The translations under genes were made by a program, and so were the position numbers. A DNA stretch of 64,000 nt from Staphylococcus sp. M0911. GTDB taxonomy: Bacteria; Bacillota; Bacilli; Staphylococcales; Staphylococcaceae. Position 1 is the stretch's first letter. Each line of letters starts with the position of its first letter. Location: positions 1,240,001 through 1,304,000 of the forward strand of contig NZ_CP022881.1 in the NCBI RefSeq assembly GCF_003491325.1, in the 5' to 3' direction. Positions 41,560-51,800 of this stretch are shown one piece after another. The notes beneath the pieces were generated by a model that did not search any database, was not told where the DNA came from, and was given only the letters and a program-made list of their open reading frames with translations.

Positions 41560-42582
41560 ATGCGCATAAGTATTGTAGGAATCACTGGATATTCCGGGCT
41601 AGAGCTACTACGCCTTATACATCATCATCCTCATATTGAGGTATCATCTATACATGCCACTCAATCAGTTGGTAAATCAATTTCAGAATTATATCCACAT
41701 TTAAAAGGTATATGCGATTTGATTGTACAACCATTTGATGCAGATGAAATTATGAAACATAGCGACCTAGTTGTATTCGCAACGCCAAGCGGCATTGCTA
41801 GTCAATTATCATCAAAATTTGTTAATTCAAATTTTCCAGTTGTCGATATTTCAGGTGATCATAGATTACCTTCAGATGAATATAAATTATGGTACAAAAA
41901 AGAACCTGTTAATAACGATATTCAAAAACAGTTCACCTATTGTTTGCCAGAATTTACTACATCTTCGAACCATCGATTTATTTCAAACCCAGGATGTTGT
42001 GCAACTGCAGTTGAACTGGCACTTATTCCTTTGTTACAAAACAAATTAATCCAACTAGACTCAATTATCATTGATGCTAAAAGTGGCTTGTCAGGTGCTG
42101 GAAAAAATCCTACAACAGCTAGTCACTTTGTAAATATAAATAACAATTATTTAACTTATAAATTAAACGAACATCAACATATTCCTGAAATTATACAAAT
42201 GTTAAAACACTACGATCACAATTTACAGAATATTCAATTTTCTACTTCTTTAATACCTGTAAATAGAGGCATTGTAGCAACAATTTACTGTAAACTGAAA
42301 AGTTCAACTTTTGCTCAACAGATTACCGAAACATATGAGTTAATTTATAAGAATAAACCTTTTATACGTATACTAAGAACCATGCCACAATTAAATGAAG
42401 TTGTTGGAACAAATTATGTGAATATTGGATTTAAATATAATGATAAAACAAATATTTTAACGGTTATGGTAGTACTAGATAATTTAATCAAGGGCGCTTC
42501 TGGACAAGCACTACAAAATATCAATCTTATGTTTGGTTTTGATGAAACCGAAGGACTTTGCAGTGTACCTCCATTAGTGTAG
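41560..42582 (+). CDS. argC: N-acetyl-gamma-glutamyl-phosphate reductase
   Basis: NADPH-dependent third step of arginine synthesis, 340 residues from ATG 41560 ([19 protein letters not shown]), which follows AAAGAGG. The upstream in-frame ATG/TTG extension overlaps the operator and is rejected. Nucleotide-binding GxTGYSG and the catalytic cysteine in [16 protein letters not shown] are intact; [10 protein letters not shown] and EHQHIPEI are typical. First gene of argCJBD. Confidence 0.95.
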   Translation: MRISIVGITGYSGLELLRLIHHHPHIEVSSIHATQSVGKSISELYPHLKGICDLIVQPFDADEIMKHSDLVVFATPSGIASQLSSKFVNSNFPVVDISGDHRLPSDEYKLWYKKEPVNNDIQKQFTYCLPEFTTSSNHRFISNPGCCATAVELALIPLLQNKLIQLDSIIIDAKSGLSGAGKNPTTASHFVNINNNYLTYKLNEHQHIPEIIQMLKHYDHNLQNIQFSTSLIPVNRGIVATIYCKLKSSTFAQQITETYELIYKNKPFIRILRTMPQLNEVVGTNYVNIGFKYNDKTNILTVMVVLDNLIKGASGQALQNINLMFGFDETEGLCSVPPLV

Positions 42583-42595
42583 TGAGGAGTATAAA

Positions 42596-43789
42596 ATGAA
42601 AGAAATTACAGGAAATATTGCAAGCCCAAAAGGTTTCACTGCAGATGGAATACATGTAGGAATTAAAAAAAGAAAATTAGATCTAGGATGGATTGTGTCA
42701 GAATGCCCATCAAGCGTTGCTTATGTTCAAACTACTAATAAAGTCAAAGCAGCACCTTTAATTTTAAATAAAAGAACAATACAAACTACTGGAAAAATTC
42801 AAGCCGTGATTGCCAACTCAGGCATAGCCAATGCTTGTACAGGACAGAAGGGTATGGAAGATGCCATTTCAATGCAACAACAAGTATCAGAAACGCTAGG
42901 TATCAATCAAGATTTCATTTGTGTTGCTTCTACAGGAATTATTGGTCAACGTTTACCAATGTCTAAAATTAAAAAAGGTATTCAACAGTTAAACAAAGAT
43001 GGTAATGCGAATTATTTTGCAAAAGCAATCTTAACTACTAATTTAAATACAAAAACATGTGTCGTAACTGAAAAATTTGGCCAGACAACTGTAACCATGG
43101 CAGGTGTTGCCAAAGGTTCAGGTATGATACATCCTAATATGGCTACAATGCTAGCTTTTATTACATGTGATGCTAATATTTCTACGGAAACTTTACAAGA
43201 AGCACTAAAAACTAACATTGATAAAACATTTAATCAAATTACTATCGATGGGGATACATCTACTAATGATTTAGTACTAGTTTTATCAAATGGTGTAGCT
43301 AATAATAAAGAAATTTTACCAAACACTAAAGAATTCAAAACATTTTGCAATATGTTAGAACATGTTATGCGTTCACTAGCGATACAAATTGCCAAAGATG
43401 GAGAAGGCGCTACAAAATTAATTGAAGTGACAGTAGATAAAATGCCAAATGAAAAATCTGCAAGAATGATAGCCAAGACAGTTGTTGGTTCAAATTTAGT
43501 AAAATCAGCCATATATGGAGAAGATCCTAATTGGGGACGTATATTCGCAGCTATTGGTTTTACCCAATCTAACTTTGATATTAATAACGTTGATATCTTA
43601 ATAGAAGACATCCCCGTCATGATTGGCTCAACACCAATCACTTTTGATGCTGAAACTATGCGCAATAAATTAAAAAATAAAGACATTCATATCAACATTA
43701 ATATGCATCAAGGTAATAAATCAGGTACTGCATGGGGTTGTGATTTAACTTATGATTACGTAAAAATTAATGCATTATATACAACATAG
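42596..43789 (+). CDS. argJ: Bifunctional ornithine acetyltransferase / N-acetylglutamate synthase
   Basis: Recycles the acetyl group from N-acetylornithine to glutamate. 397 residues. The self-cleavage site is within HPNMATMLAFITCDAN (Ala-Thr bond, Thr nucleophile); GSGMIHPNMATM and EDPNWGRIFAAIG are conserved. GAGGAG precedes ATG 42596. Presence of argJ implies the cyclic pathway, in which argD is needed to make the substrate. Confidence 0.95.
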   Translation: MKEITGNIASPKGFTADGIHVGIKKRKLDLGWIVSECPSSVAYVQTTNKVKAAPLILNKRTIQTTGKIQAVIANSGIANACTGQKGMEDAISMQQQVSETLGINQDFICVASTGIIGQRLPMSKIKKGIQQLNKDGNANYFAKAILTTNLNTKTCVVTEKFGQTTVTMAGVAKGSGMIHPNMATMLAFITCDANISTETLQEALKTNIDKTFNQITIDGDTSTNDLVLVLSNGVANNKEILPNTKEFKTFCNMLEHVMRSLAIQIAKDGEGATKLIEVTVDKMPNEKSARMIAKTVVGSNLVKSAIYGEDPNWGRIFAAIGFTQSNFDINNVDILIEDIPVMIGSTPITFDAETMRNKLKNKDIHININMHQGNKSGTAWGCDLTYDYVKINALYTT

Positions 43790-43799
43790 AGGTAACAAA

Positions 43800-44543
43800 A
43801 TGAATCAAATTATTGTAATTAAAATGGGCGGTATAGCCATAAAGCATTTAAGTAAAAACACTATAATGCAGATAAAGAATTGGATTAAACAAAATGATCA
43901 AATTATTATCGTTCATGGTGGCGGTAATGTTATTGAATCACTATTGATGAAAGCGAATCACCCTACAGTTAAAAAAGATGGATTGAGAGTAACTGCTAAG
44001 GAAGATTTACCAATTATTAAAGATGCCTTGTTTAATCATGTCGGTCAAAAATTAACAAGTGATTTAAAAGCAGCGAATTTAAATGTGAAGCAATTAAGAG
44101 AAGATCAATTATCAATCATTCAAGCGGATTATTTGAACTATCAACACTATGGCTCTGTAGGTAAAAATATACAAGTAAACGTAAATGCAATTCAAAATTA
44201 TTTAATTCAAAATATGATTCCTGTTATAAGTTCTATCGGTACACATCAAGATGGTGAATTAATTAATATCAATGCCGACCATTTAGCAACAGCAATTGCT
44301 ATCGCTATGAAAGCACGTAAATTAATATTAATGACTGATGTTAAAGGTGTGATAGAACATGGAACTTTGATAAAAAGATTAAATATTAACCACGTGCAAT
44401 CTAAAATCGACAACCATATTATTACTGGTGGTATGATACCTAAAATTAATAGTGCCGTATCAACAGTTAAGTCCGGCGTTCAAGAAGTTATTATTGGAGA
44501 TAATTTATTAACAGGAACAATCATAGAAGGGAACATCAAATGA
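43800..44543 (+). CDS. argB: Acetylglutamate kinase
   Basis: Phosphorylates N-acetylglutamate. 247 residues from ATG 43800 (MNQIIVIKMGGIAIKHLS) after TAGAGGTAAC. Amino acid kinase motifs: KMGGIA, VHGGGNVIE, KKDGLRVT, NADHLATAIA and LMTDVKGV. Slightly shorter than many bacterial ArgB and without an N-terminal extension for arginine feedback, as is usual for acetyltransferase-recycling pathways. Overlaps argD by four bases. Confidence 0.94.
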   Translation: MNQIIVIKMGGIAIKHLSKNTIMQIKNWIKQNDQIIIVHGGGNVIESLLMKANHPTVKKDGLRVTAKEDLPIIKDALFNHVGQKLTSDLKAANLNVKQLREDQLSIIQADYLNYQHYGSVGKNIQVNVNAIQNYLIQNMIPVISSIGTHQDGELININADHLATAIAIAMKARKLILMTDVKGVIEHGTLIKRLNINHVQSKIDNHIITGGMIPKINSAVSTVKSGVQEVIIGDNLLTGTIIEGNIK

Positions 44544-45676
44544 GTTACTTATTTCAAAATTACAAAAGAGCAAATGTCGAATTCGTTAAAGCGGAATTAA
44601 ATGAGTTATTGGATACAAACGGTAATAAATATCTCGATTTTTCTTCGGGCATCGGTGTAACAAATTTAGGTTTTCATCCATACGTTAAAGAACAATTAGA
44701 GAAACAGGTTGCTCAAATTTGGCATACTCCCAATTTATATTTAAATACGCTACAAGAAGATGTGGCTCAATTATTAGTACGTCAATATGACTATTGTGTA
44801 TATTTCTGTAATAGCGGTGCTGAAGCAAATGAGGCGGCTATTAAATTAGCACGTAAATATACGGGCAAACAATCAATTATATGTTTTGACTAATCATTTC
44901 ATGGCAGAACATATGGTGCAATGTCTGCTACAGGTCAAGGAAAAATAAAAGCAGGCTTTGGAGATGTAGTTCCTCACTTTAGTTATGCAAAATTTAATGA
45001 CATCAATAGTGTGAAATCACTAATTACTAAAGATACAGCAGCTATCATGCTTGAACTTATTCAAGGAGAATCTGGCATTCACGTCGCTAAATCATCCTTT
45101 ATCAAACAATTAAGTCAACTGTGTCATGCACATGACATTTTATTAATCGTTGATGAAGTTCAAACTGGCATTGGAAGAACAGGTAAATGTTTCGCTTTCG
45201 AACATTATGATATTGAGCCGGATATTGTCACTTCTGCAAAAGGTCTTGCTAATGGCGTTCCTGTAGGCGCTATGTTAGGTAAGAGACGTCTATCGCATGT
45301 CTTTGATTATGGTAGTCATGGGTCTACATTTGGCGGAAACAAACTTGCAATGACAGCTGCAAAAGCCACATTAGAAATTATCAATAAAGCTCATTTTTTA
45401 AATCATGTTTCAAAAAAATCAGAAGAGTTATTCTTCAAATTAAATAATGCATTAGTAGACAATCCTCATATCATTGACATACGTGGTAAAGGATTAATGA
45501 TCGGTATTGAAACTGATTTAGACTTATCGCAACTTGTAGTCAAAGCACGTGAACGTGGTTTAATTATTTTAACTGCCGGTCAAAATGTCATACGATTATT
45601 GCCACCACTAACCATTAGTTCACAAGAAATTAATCGTGCTATAAGGGTATTGAGAGACATATTTAACGAATCATAA
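44540..45676 (+). pseudogene. argD: argD (acetylornithine aminotransferase) split by an in-frame TAA
   Basis: PLP enzyme converting N-acetylglutamate semialdehyde to N-acetylornithine. ATG 44540 gives 117 residues ending CFD, then TAA at 44891-44893. The frame continues without any shift as SFHGRTYGAMSATGQGK to TAA 45674-45676. In this family the motif is FDQSFHGRT or similar, so CAA (Gln) has become TAA by one transition. The PLP lysine (TSAKGLANGVPVGAM) and most of the active site lie after the stop; ATG 44921 could restart a 251-residue fragment lacking the N-terminus. All other positions look well conserved, so the lesion is probably recent. Confidence 0.92.
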
Positions 45677-45685
45677 TTTAACTCT

Positions 45686-45727
45686 AACGTGATGATATGA
45701 TGTACTATCATGTCATCACGTTTATTA
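45686..45727 (+). terminator. Terminator after argD
   Basis: AACGTGATGA (45686-45695) pairs with TCATCACGTT (45713-45722), inner pairing continues, then T-rich. Confidence 0.85.
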
Positions 45728-45833
45728 TTTTAAATTAGTTATTTAGACTATTACGCCATGACTTAGTTTATCTCCTGATACTATGATTTTAAGCCAACAA
45801 GTCCATTTCAAAATATAGGATATCTTATCATGC

Positions 45834-45862
45834 TTGAATTGAAAGGTTGTCTCAAGTAAAAT
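45834..45862 (+). promoter_or_regulatory. accBC promoter
   Basis: TTGAAT (45834-45839), 17-base spacer, TAAAAT (45857-45862), 42 bases before the accB ATG. Confidence 0.55.
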
Positions 45863-45904
45863 AGACGGGTAGATGAAAACAAACTGAAGGAGTCAGTAAT
45901 AATT

Positions 45905-46375
45905 ATGAACTTTAAAGAAATAAAAGAATTAATAGAGATTCTTGATCAATCAAACTTAACAGAAATTAACATTGAAGATAATAAAGGTAGCGTTGTTAAC
46001 TTAAAAAAAGAAAAAGAAACTGAAATTATTACACCACAAGTGGCACAACAACCGGCACCATCTATTGCTCAACCTCAAGTTGCTCAATCTGCACCACAAG
46101 TCAGTGATAATGCGCAAGCACAAGAAGAAGTGGCAGACAATTATGAAACAATTAATGCACCAATGGTTGGTACATTTTACAAATCACCATCACCAGAAGA
46201 AGGTGCTTACGTACAAGTTGGAGATAAAGTCTCAAATGACACAACTGTTTGTATTTTAGAAGCAATGAAACTATTTAATGAAATCCAAGCAGAAATCTCA
46301 GGTGAAATTGTTGAAATATTAGTAGAAGACGGACAAATGGTAGAGTATGGCCAACCGTTATTTAAGGTGAAATAA
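45905..46375 (+). CDS. accB: Biotin carboxyl carrier protein of acetyl-CoA carboxylase
   Basis: Carries biotin for malonyl-CoA synthesis, 156 residues. N-terminal helix, a Pro/Ala/Gln-rich flexible linker (about residues 45-80) and the biotinyl domain with the biotinylated lysine in EAMKLFNEI. AAGGAG lies 12 bases before ATG 45905, longer spacing than usual. It abuts accC (stop overlaps the next ATG by one base). Confidence 0.97.
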   Translation: MNFKEIKELIEILDQSNLTEINIEDNKGSVVNLKKEKETEIITPQVAQQPAPSIAQPQVAQSAPQVSDNAQAQEEVADNYETINAPMVGTFYKSPSPEEGAYVQVGDKVSNDTTVCILEAMKLFNEIQAEISGEIVEILVEDGQMVEYGQPLFKVK

Positions 46376-47733
46376 TGAAAAAAGTACTTATCGCAAATCG
46401 TGGTGAAATCGCAGTTAGAATCATAAGAGCTTGCCACGAGCTAGGTATTCAAACAGTTGCTATTTATTCAGAAGGAGACAAAGACGCCTTACATACTCAA
46501 ATTGCTGATGAAGCATATTGCGTTGGTCCAACTCTGTCTAAAGATTCATATTTAAATATCCCTAATATCTTATCAATTGCTACATCAACAGGATGCGATG
46601 GTGTCCACCCAGGTTACGGTTTCTTAGCTGAAAATGGTGACTTTGCTGAATTATGTGAAGCATGCCAATTAAAATTTATCGGACCTAGCCATGAATCTAT
46701 TCAAAAAATGGGTATTAAAGATGTCGCTAAAGCGGAAATGATCAAAGCCAATGTTCCTGTTGTTCCAGGTAGTGAAGGTTTAGTTCATAATATTGACGAT
46801 GCGAAAAAGGTCGCTAAAAAAATTGGTTACCCTGTCATTATTAAAGCCACTGCTGGTGGTGGGGGTAAAGGTATACGTGTAGCTCGAGATGAGAAAGAAC
46901 TTGAAACGGGGTACCGAATGACACAACAAGAAGCGGAAACTGCATTTGGTAATGGTGGATTATATTTAGAAAAATTCATTGAAAATTTCCGTCATATCGA
47001 AATTCAAATCATCGGTGACAGTTATGGCAATGTGATTCATTTAGGTGAACGTGACTGTACAATTCAAAGACGTATGCAAAAATTAGTAGAAGAAGCACCT
47101 TCACCAATTTTATCTGAAGAAACACGTCAAGAAATGGGTAATGCAGCAATTAGAGCTGCTAAAGCTGTAAACTATGAAAATGCTGGAACAATAGAATTTA
47201 TTTATGATTTAAATGATGATCAGTTCTACTTCATGGAAATGAATACCCGCATTCAAGTTGAGCATCCTGTTACTGAAATGGTTACAGGTGTAGACTTAGT
47301 CAAATTACAATTAAAAGTCGCAATGGGTGAGGCATTACCATTTAAACAAAAAGATATCAAAATTAACGGACATGCGATTGAATTTAGAATTAACGCCGAG
47401 AATCCATACAAAGATTTCATGCCATCTCCTGGTAAAATCACTCAATATTTAGCACCAGGTGGATTCGGAGTCAGAATTGAATCTGCATGTTATACTAATT
47501 ATACAATTCCGCCATATTATGATTCGATGGTTGCTAAACTTATCGTGCATGAGTCGACAAGAGATGAAGCAATCATGACAGGTATCAGAGCGTTAAGTGA
47601 ATATTTAGTTTTAGGAATAGATACTACGATTCCATTCCATTTAAAATTATTAACAAATGATATCTTCAGAAGTGGTGAATTTAATACTAAATTCTTAGAA
47701 AAATATAATATTATGGCTGATGACAACCAATAG
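46375..47733 (+). CDS. accC: Biotin carboxylase subunit of acetyl-CoA carboxylase
   Basis: ATP-dependent carboxylation of biotin on AccB. 452 residues. N-terminal KKVLIANRGEIAVRIIRA, ATP-grasp glycine loop ATAGGGGKGIRVA, and the catalytic MEMNTRIQVEHPVTEMV motif are intact. Followed 12 bases later by the Asp23-family gene, a conserved arrangement in Firmicutes. Confidence 0.98.
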   Translation: MKKVLIANRGEIAVRIIRACHELGIQTVAIYSEGDKDALHTQIADEAYCVGPTLSKDSYLNIPNILSIATSTGCDGVHPGYGFLAENGDFAELCEACQLKFIGPSHESIQKMGIKDVAKAEMIKANVPVVPGSEGLVHNIDDAKKVAKKIGYPVIIKATAGGGGKGIRVARDEKELETGYRMTQQEAETAFGNGGLYLEKFIENFRHIEIQIIGDSYGNVIHLGERDCTIQRRMQKLVEEAPSPILSEETRQEMGNAAIRAAKAVNYENAGTIEFIYDLNDDQFYFMEMNTRIQVEHPVTEMVTGVDLVKLQLKVAMGEALPFKQKDIKINGHAIEFRINAENPYKDFMPSPGKITQYLAPGGFGVRIESACYTNYTIPPYYDSMVAKLIVHESTRDEAIMTGIRALSEYLVLGIDTTIPFHLKLLTNDIFRSGEFNTKFLEKYNIMADDNQ

Positions 47734-47745
47734 GAGGTTAAAACA

Positions 47746-48108
47746 ATGGTCAATGTTGCGGATTATTCTCACACAAATTTAGGCAAAATCGAAATTGCTC
47801 CAGAAGTTTTATCTGTTATTGCTAGTATTGCTACCTCAGAAGTAGATGGCATTACAGGACATTTTGCAGAATTAAAAAATACTAACTTAGAAAAAATTAG
47901 TCGTAAAAATTTAAATAGAGATTTAAAAATTGAAGCTCGAGAAGATGGTATTTATATCGATGTTTATTGTGCTTTAAAACACGGCATTAATATTTCTAAA
48001 ACAGCGAATCAAATTCAATCTGCTATTTTCAATCAAATTTCTACAATGGCAGCAATTGAACCAAAGCAAATTAATGTTCACATTACCCAAATTGTAGTAG
48101 AAAAATAA
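47746..48108 (+). CDS. yqhY: Asp23/Gls24 family envelope stress protein (YqhY)
   Basis: 120 residues, a single DUF322/Asp23 domain (IEIAPEVLSVIASIATSEVDGITG near the N-terminus; VNVHITQIVVEK-like C-terminal strand). In Bacillus YqhY affects acetyl-CoA carboxylase activity, and here too it is cotranscribed with accBC (12-base gap, TAGGAGG site). Soluble, cytosolic; biochemical role not established. Confidence 0.9.
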   Translation: MVNVADYSHTNLGKIEIAPEVLSVIASIATSEVDGITGHFAELKNTNLEKISRKNLNRDLKIEAREDGIYIDVYCALKHGINISKTANQIQSAIFNQISTMAAIEPKQINVHITQIVVEK

Positions 48109-48121
48109 ATAATAAATTAAG

Positions 48122-48182
48122 TTAGGTACTAATTTAGAGATATCATCATTAAAAGCACATCTCAATAGTACCTAATCTTTTA
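48122..48182 (+). terminator. Terminator after yqhY
   Basis: TTAGGTACT (48122-48130) pairs with AGTACCTAA (48167-48175), inner AGAGAT/ATCTC, then TCTTTT. Confidence 0.8.
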
Positions 48183-48206
48183 TAAAAACGTTTGAAGGAG
48201 TTATTT

Positions 48207-48593
48207 ATGAGTCGTAAAGAATCAAGAGTCCAAGCTTTTCAAACTTTATTTCAATTAGAAATTAAAGACACTGATTTAACTATCAAAGAAGCAATTAACT
48301 TTATTAAAGATGACTATCCAGATTTAGACTTTGATTTCATTAATTGGTTAGTGACTGGTGTTAAAGATCACGAACCTGTATTAGATGAAAAAATCAAACC
48401 ATATCTCAAAGATTGGTCACTCGAAAGATTATTAAAAACAGACCGTATCATCTTACGCATGGCAACTTTTGAAATATTGCACAGTGATACACCATCTAAA
48501 GTAGTCATAAACGAAGCCGTTGAGTTAGCTAAACAATTTAGCGATGATGATCATTATAAATTCATCAATGGCGTACTGAGTAACATAAACTAA
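48207..48593 (+). CDS. nusB: Transcription antitermination factor NusB
   Basis: Binds boxA with NusE in rRNA antitermination. 128 residues from ATG 48207 ([19 protein letters not shown]), which follows GAAGGAG; five upstream codons include that site and are rejected. All-helical family; [25 protein letters not shown] is the conserved C-terminal block. Confidence 0.95.
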   Translation: MSRKESRVQAFQTLFQLEIKDTDLTIKEAINFIKDDYPDLDFDFINWLVTGVKDHEPVLDEKIKPYLKDWSLERLLKTDRIILRMATFEILHSDTPSKVVINEAVELAKQFSDDDHYKFINGVLSNIN

Positions 48594-48611
48594 TAAAATT
48601 GAGTGATATAT

Positions 48612-49949
48612 ATGACTGATTACTTAACAGTTTCCACATTAACTAAATATATTAAATATAAATTTGATCAAGATCCACATTTACAGTCCGTTCTTATAAA
48701 AGGAGAATTATCTAACTTTAAAAAACATTCAAGTGGTCATTTATACTTTAATGTAAAAGATAAAGAAAGTGTAATTAGTGCAATGATGTTTAAAGGTAGT
48801 GCTTCTAAACTCAACTTCGAACCTAAAGAGGGGGATGAAGTACTATTAGAGGCACGTGTATCTGTATATGAGCGCAGAGGAAACTATCAAATATATGTAA
48901 ATAAGATGCAACTCGATGGTATAGGTAATCTCTATCAAAAATTGGAAGAATTAAAGAAAAAGCTTTCAAAAGAAGGTTATTTTGATAATAGTAATAAAAA
49001 AACTATACCTCGTTTTCCAAAAAAAATTGCTGTCCTTACTGCTAGTACAGGTGCAGCAATCAGAGATATACATTCAACAATTAATAGTCGCTATCCCCTT
49101 GTTGAACAAATACAAATTAGTACATTGGTGCAAGGACAACAAGCCAAAGCTGACATTATAGAAAAGATTAAATATGCAGATCAATTAGATGTAGATACCA
49201 TTATTGTTGGACGCGGTGGAGGATCAATTGAAGATTTATGGAACTTTAATGAAGAAGAAGTTGTTAAAGCCATTTTCGAATGTCAAACGCCAATTATATC
49301 AGCAGTTGGTCACGAAACCGATTTTACATTAAGTGATTTTGTGGCTGACGTAAGAGCAGCTACACCAACGCAAGCAGCAGTGATGGCAACGCCAGATCAA
49401 TATGAATTATTACAGCAAATTAAGCAATATCAATTCACATTAACTAGACATATCAAGCAATATGTGGAACAACATAAAAAGCATCTTGAACATCTATCTT
49501 CGTATTACAAATTTAAGCAACCATCTCTATTATATGATCAGCAAATTCAAAAAAGAGATGATCTTGAAAAGCAATTAAATCAAAAGTTGACTAGTAAGTT
49601 AGAACAGCAACAACATCAATTAAGTATTTTGAAACAAAGATTTAATCCAAAGCATCTCGAATCTTCTATTATTAGAAATCAACAACAGAATGGCCAACTT
49701 AAATCACGCCTAACTCAAAAGATAAATAACGATTTATCACAATACAAAAATGCACTAAAATCAAAAATTGAACAACTGAATCAATTAAGCCCAACCAATA
49801 CAATGTTACGTGGATACGCAATTGTAAACAAAGAAGATAACGTTGTCACAAGTACAAAAGACATGTCGGAAAATGATGAAATTGTTTTAACTATGAAAGA
49901 TGGTCAAATCGATGCCATTGTTAAGAAAGTAAGGTGTAATGATGAGTAA
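48612..49949 (+). CDS. xseA: Exonuclease VII large subunit
   Basis: Catalytic subunit of the single-strand-specific exonuclease VII, 445 residues from ATG 48612. An N-terminal OB-fold ([19 protein letters not shown]) is followed by the catalytic domain with [16 protein letters not shown] and [11 protein letters not shown], then a long coiled-coil region about 270-400 that binds XseB. The ribosome-binding site is weak (GAGTG). Overlaps xseB. Confidence 0.95.
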   Translation: MTDYLTVSTLTKYIKYKFDQDPHLQSVLIKGELSNFKKHSSGHLYFNVKDKESVISAMMFKGSASKLNFEPKEGDEVLLEARVSVYERRGNYQIYVNKMQLDGIGNLYQKLEELKKKLSKEGYFDNSNKKTIPRFPKKIAVLTASTGAAIRDIHSTINSRYPLVEQIQISTLVQGQQAKADIIEKIKYADQLDVDTIIVGRGGGSIEDLWNFNEEEVVKAIFECQTPIISAVGHETDFTLSDFVADVRAATPTQAAVMATPDQYELLQQIKQYQFTLTRHIKQYVEQHKKHLEHLSSYYKFKQPSLLYDQQIQKRDDLEKQLNQKLTSKLEQQQHQLSILKQRFNPKHLESSIIRNQQQNGQLKSRLTQKINNDLSQYKNALKSKIEQLNQLSPTNTMLRGYAIVNKEDNVVTSTKDMSENDEIVLTMKDGQIDAIVKKVRCNDE

Positions 49950-50172
49950 AGAAAAACAAAGCTTTGAAGAAATGATGCAAGAGCTTGAGAGCATTGTACA
50001 AAAATTAGATAATGAAACCGTATCATTAGAAGAATCTCTAGATTTATATCAACGAGGAATGAAATTATCTACAGCATGCGATTCAACATTAAAAGATGCC
50101 GAGAAAAAGGTAAATAAATTAATGCAAGAAGAAGCTGAGGAACAGGATAATGATGAAACTACAAATGAATGA
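49942..50172 (+). CDS. xseB: Exonuclease VII small subunit
   Basis: 76 residues, helical hairpin that coats XseA. Start ATG 49942 ([19 protein letters not shown]) fits AAGGTG better than ATG 49939. The C-terminus is acidic. Overlaps xseA at the start and ispA at the end, so the three genes are translationally linked. Confidence 0.94.
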   Translation: MSKEKQSFEEMMQELESIVQKLDNETVSLEESLDLYQRGMKLSTACDSTLKDAEKKVNKLMQEEAEEQDNDETTNE

Positions 50173-51031
50173 TTTAATTAATGAAATTAATGACGCTCTT
50201 AAGAAATCAATACCAGAGTCTACGCTAAATACAAATTTAGAAGAAAGTATGCTTTATTCTCTTAATGCAGGTGGAAAAAGAATTAGACCTGTATTATTGC
50301 TACTTACTTTAGATATGTTAAATGAAGATTATCGTCAAGGCATGCAAAGCGCCTTGGCCTTAGAAATGATTCATACATATTCACTTATACATGATGATCT
50401 TCCAGCCATGGATAACGATGATTATCGCAGAGGCAAGCTAACTAACCACAAAGTATATGGTGAATGGAAAGCCATTTTAGCTGGTGATGCACTTTTAACT
50501 AAAGCCTTTGAACTCGTGTCTTACGATTCAGCTTTATGTGATGCTAAAAAGGTTAAAGTCTTACAAAGATTAGCATATGCTAGCGGACATCTGGGTATGG
50601 TTGGTGGACAAACACTAGATATGCAGAGTGAAGATAAAAAGATAGATATTTCAACGTTAGAATCTATTCATAGAACAAAAACAGGTGCATTACTTACTTT
50701 TGCAATTATGAGTGCAGTTGACATTGCCGACACTGATGAACATACATCTTCAATGTTAAATGAATTTAGTGACCATCTTGGATTAATGTTCCAAATTAAA
50801 GACGATTTATTAGATATATATGGTGACGAACAAAAGCTTGGTAAAAAAGTGGGTAGTGATTTAGAGAATGATAAAAGTACTTATGTCTCTATATTGAATA
50901 AAGACGGTGCGGAGAATAAATTAAATTATCATCGTAATGAAGCACTCAAATGTTTAGATAACATAAGTGATCAATATGAAACTACAAATTTAAGAGACAT
51001 TGTAGATTTATTCTATCATCGTGATCATTAA
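50150..51031 (+). CDS. ispA: Polyprenyl (farnesyl) diphosphate synthase
   Basis: Head-to-tail prenyltransferase making C15 (possibly C20) diphosphate for undecaprenol, quinones and carotenoids. 293 residues. First aspartate-rich motif [10 protein letters not shown], second [10 protein letters not shown], and GGKRIRP are intact. The start is ATG 50150, with ATG 50153 equally possible. Lies after xseAB, as in Bacillus. Confidence 0.95.
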   Translation: MMKLQMNDLINEINDALKKSIPESTLNTNLEESMLYSLNAGGKRIRPVLLLLTLDMLNEDYRQGMQSALALEMIHTYSLIHDDLPAMDNDDYRRGKLTNHKVYGEWKAILAGDALLTKAFELVSYDSALCDAKKVKVLQRLAYASGHLGMVGGQTLDMQSEDKKIDISTLESIHRTKTGALLTFAIMSAVDIADTDEHTSSMLNEFSDHLGLMFQIKDDLLDIYGDEQKLGKKVGSDLENDKSTYVSILNKDGAENKLNYHRNEALKCLDNISDQYETTNLRDIVDLFYHRDH

Positions 51032-51064
51032 TTTTATTTATTTTACAATATTACTCATATGATA

Positions 51065-51108
51065 GAGGTTAACAGAAATTACATTCAATTTTTGTTAACC
51101 TCGTTTTA
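51065..51108 (+). terminator. Terminator after ispA
   Basis: GAGGTTAACA (51065-51074) pairs with TGTTAACCTC (51093-51102), then GTTTTAT. Confidence 0.85.
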
Positions 51109-51300
51109 TGTTCAAAATTAAATTCTAAGCTGTTATACAATAAATATTCATCAATATCATTAAAATGCATATAAAGTACGATTAATTTATTTGTAATATA
51201 TTATTCATAGAAAACTATATTAGCAGTTATTCAACGTACTTTATATCCTTATTCAAAAGGGTGATGAGTAGTAGTAACTAAATGCATATGTTAAAATAAC

Positions 51301-51314
51301 TGTATAAATATTCG
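51301..51314 (+). promoter_or_regulatory. ARG-box-like operator before argR
   Basis: TGTATAAATATTCG differs at two positions from the motif before argC (41531-41544) and lies just before the argR ribosome-binding site, suggesting autoregulation. Confidence 0.55.
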
Positions 51315-51332
51315 TAACTAGAGGTGTTAATT

Positions 51333-51785
51333 TTGCCAAAAAAATCGGTAAGACATATAAAAATTAGAGAAATTATATCGAATGAACAAATTGAAACACA
51401 AGATGAATTAGTTAAACGTTTGAATGAATATGAATTAAATGTGACACAGGCGACTGTCTCTCGTGATATTAAAGAATTACAACTAATAAAAGTACCAGCC
51501 GCATCAGGCCAATATGTTTATAGTTTACCTAATGATCGTAAATATCATCCTCTTGAAAAACTCGGTAGATATTTGATGGATTCATTTGTAAATATTGAAG
51601 GTACAGGTAATCTACTAGTATTAAAAACATTACCAGGTAATGCACAATCCATAGGTGCAATATTAGACCAAATTGATTGGGAAGAAGTGTTAGGAACAAT
51701 TTGTGGTGATGATACTTGCCTTATTATTTGTCGAAATGATGAAGCGAGTGAAGAAATCAAAACAAGAATTTTCAATTTATTATAA
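51333..51785 (+). CDS. argR: Arginine repressor ArgR/AhrC
   Basis: Hexameric arginine-responsive regulator, 150 residues. TTG 51333 gives the family start (M)[14 protein letters not shown] and follows AGAGGTG by six bases; GTG 51324 lies in that site. N-terminal winged helix with [12 protein letters not shown] recognition helix; C-terminal arginine-binding domain with [14 protein letters not shown]. The argR-recN order is conserved in Firmicutes. Likely controls argCJBD in this window. Confidence 0.96.
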   Translation: MPKKSVRHIKIREIISNEQIETQDELVKRLNEYELNVTQATVSRDIKELQLIKVPAASGQYVYSLPNDRKYHPLEKLGRYLMDSFVNIEGTGNLLVLKTLPGNAQSIGAILDQIDWEEVLGTICGDDTCLIICRNDEASEEIKTRIFNLL

Positions 51786-51800
51786 GGATGCGATGAATTT

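Larger units (their letters stand above)
51032..51332 (+). other. ispA-argR intergenic region
   Basis: Begins with a terminator (51065-51108), continues as AT-rich sequence without an ORF, and ends in an ARG-box-like palindrome (51301-51314) next to the argR ribosome-binding site. I see no well-spaced promoter. Confidence 0.5.

Noticed and set aside
48122..48180. TTAGGTACT...AGTACCTAA resembles a FapR operator near accBC
   Set aside because: It forms a terminator-like stem with a T tail at the end of the acc operon, not in a promoter, and the spacing differs from the FapR palindrome.
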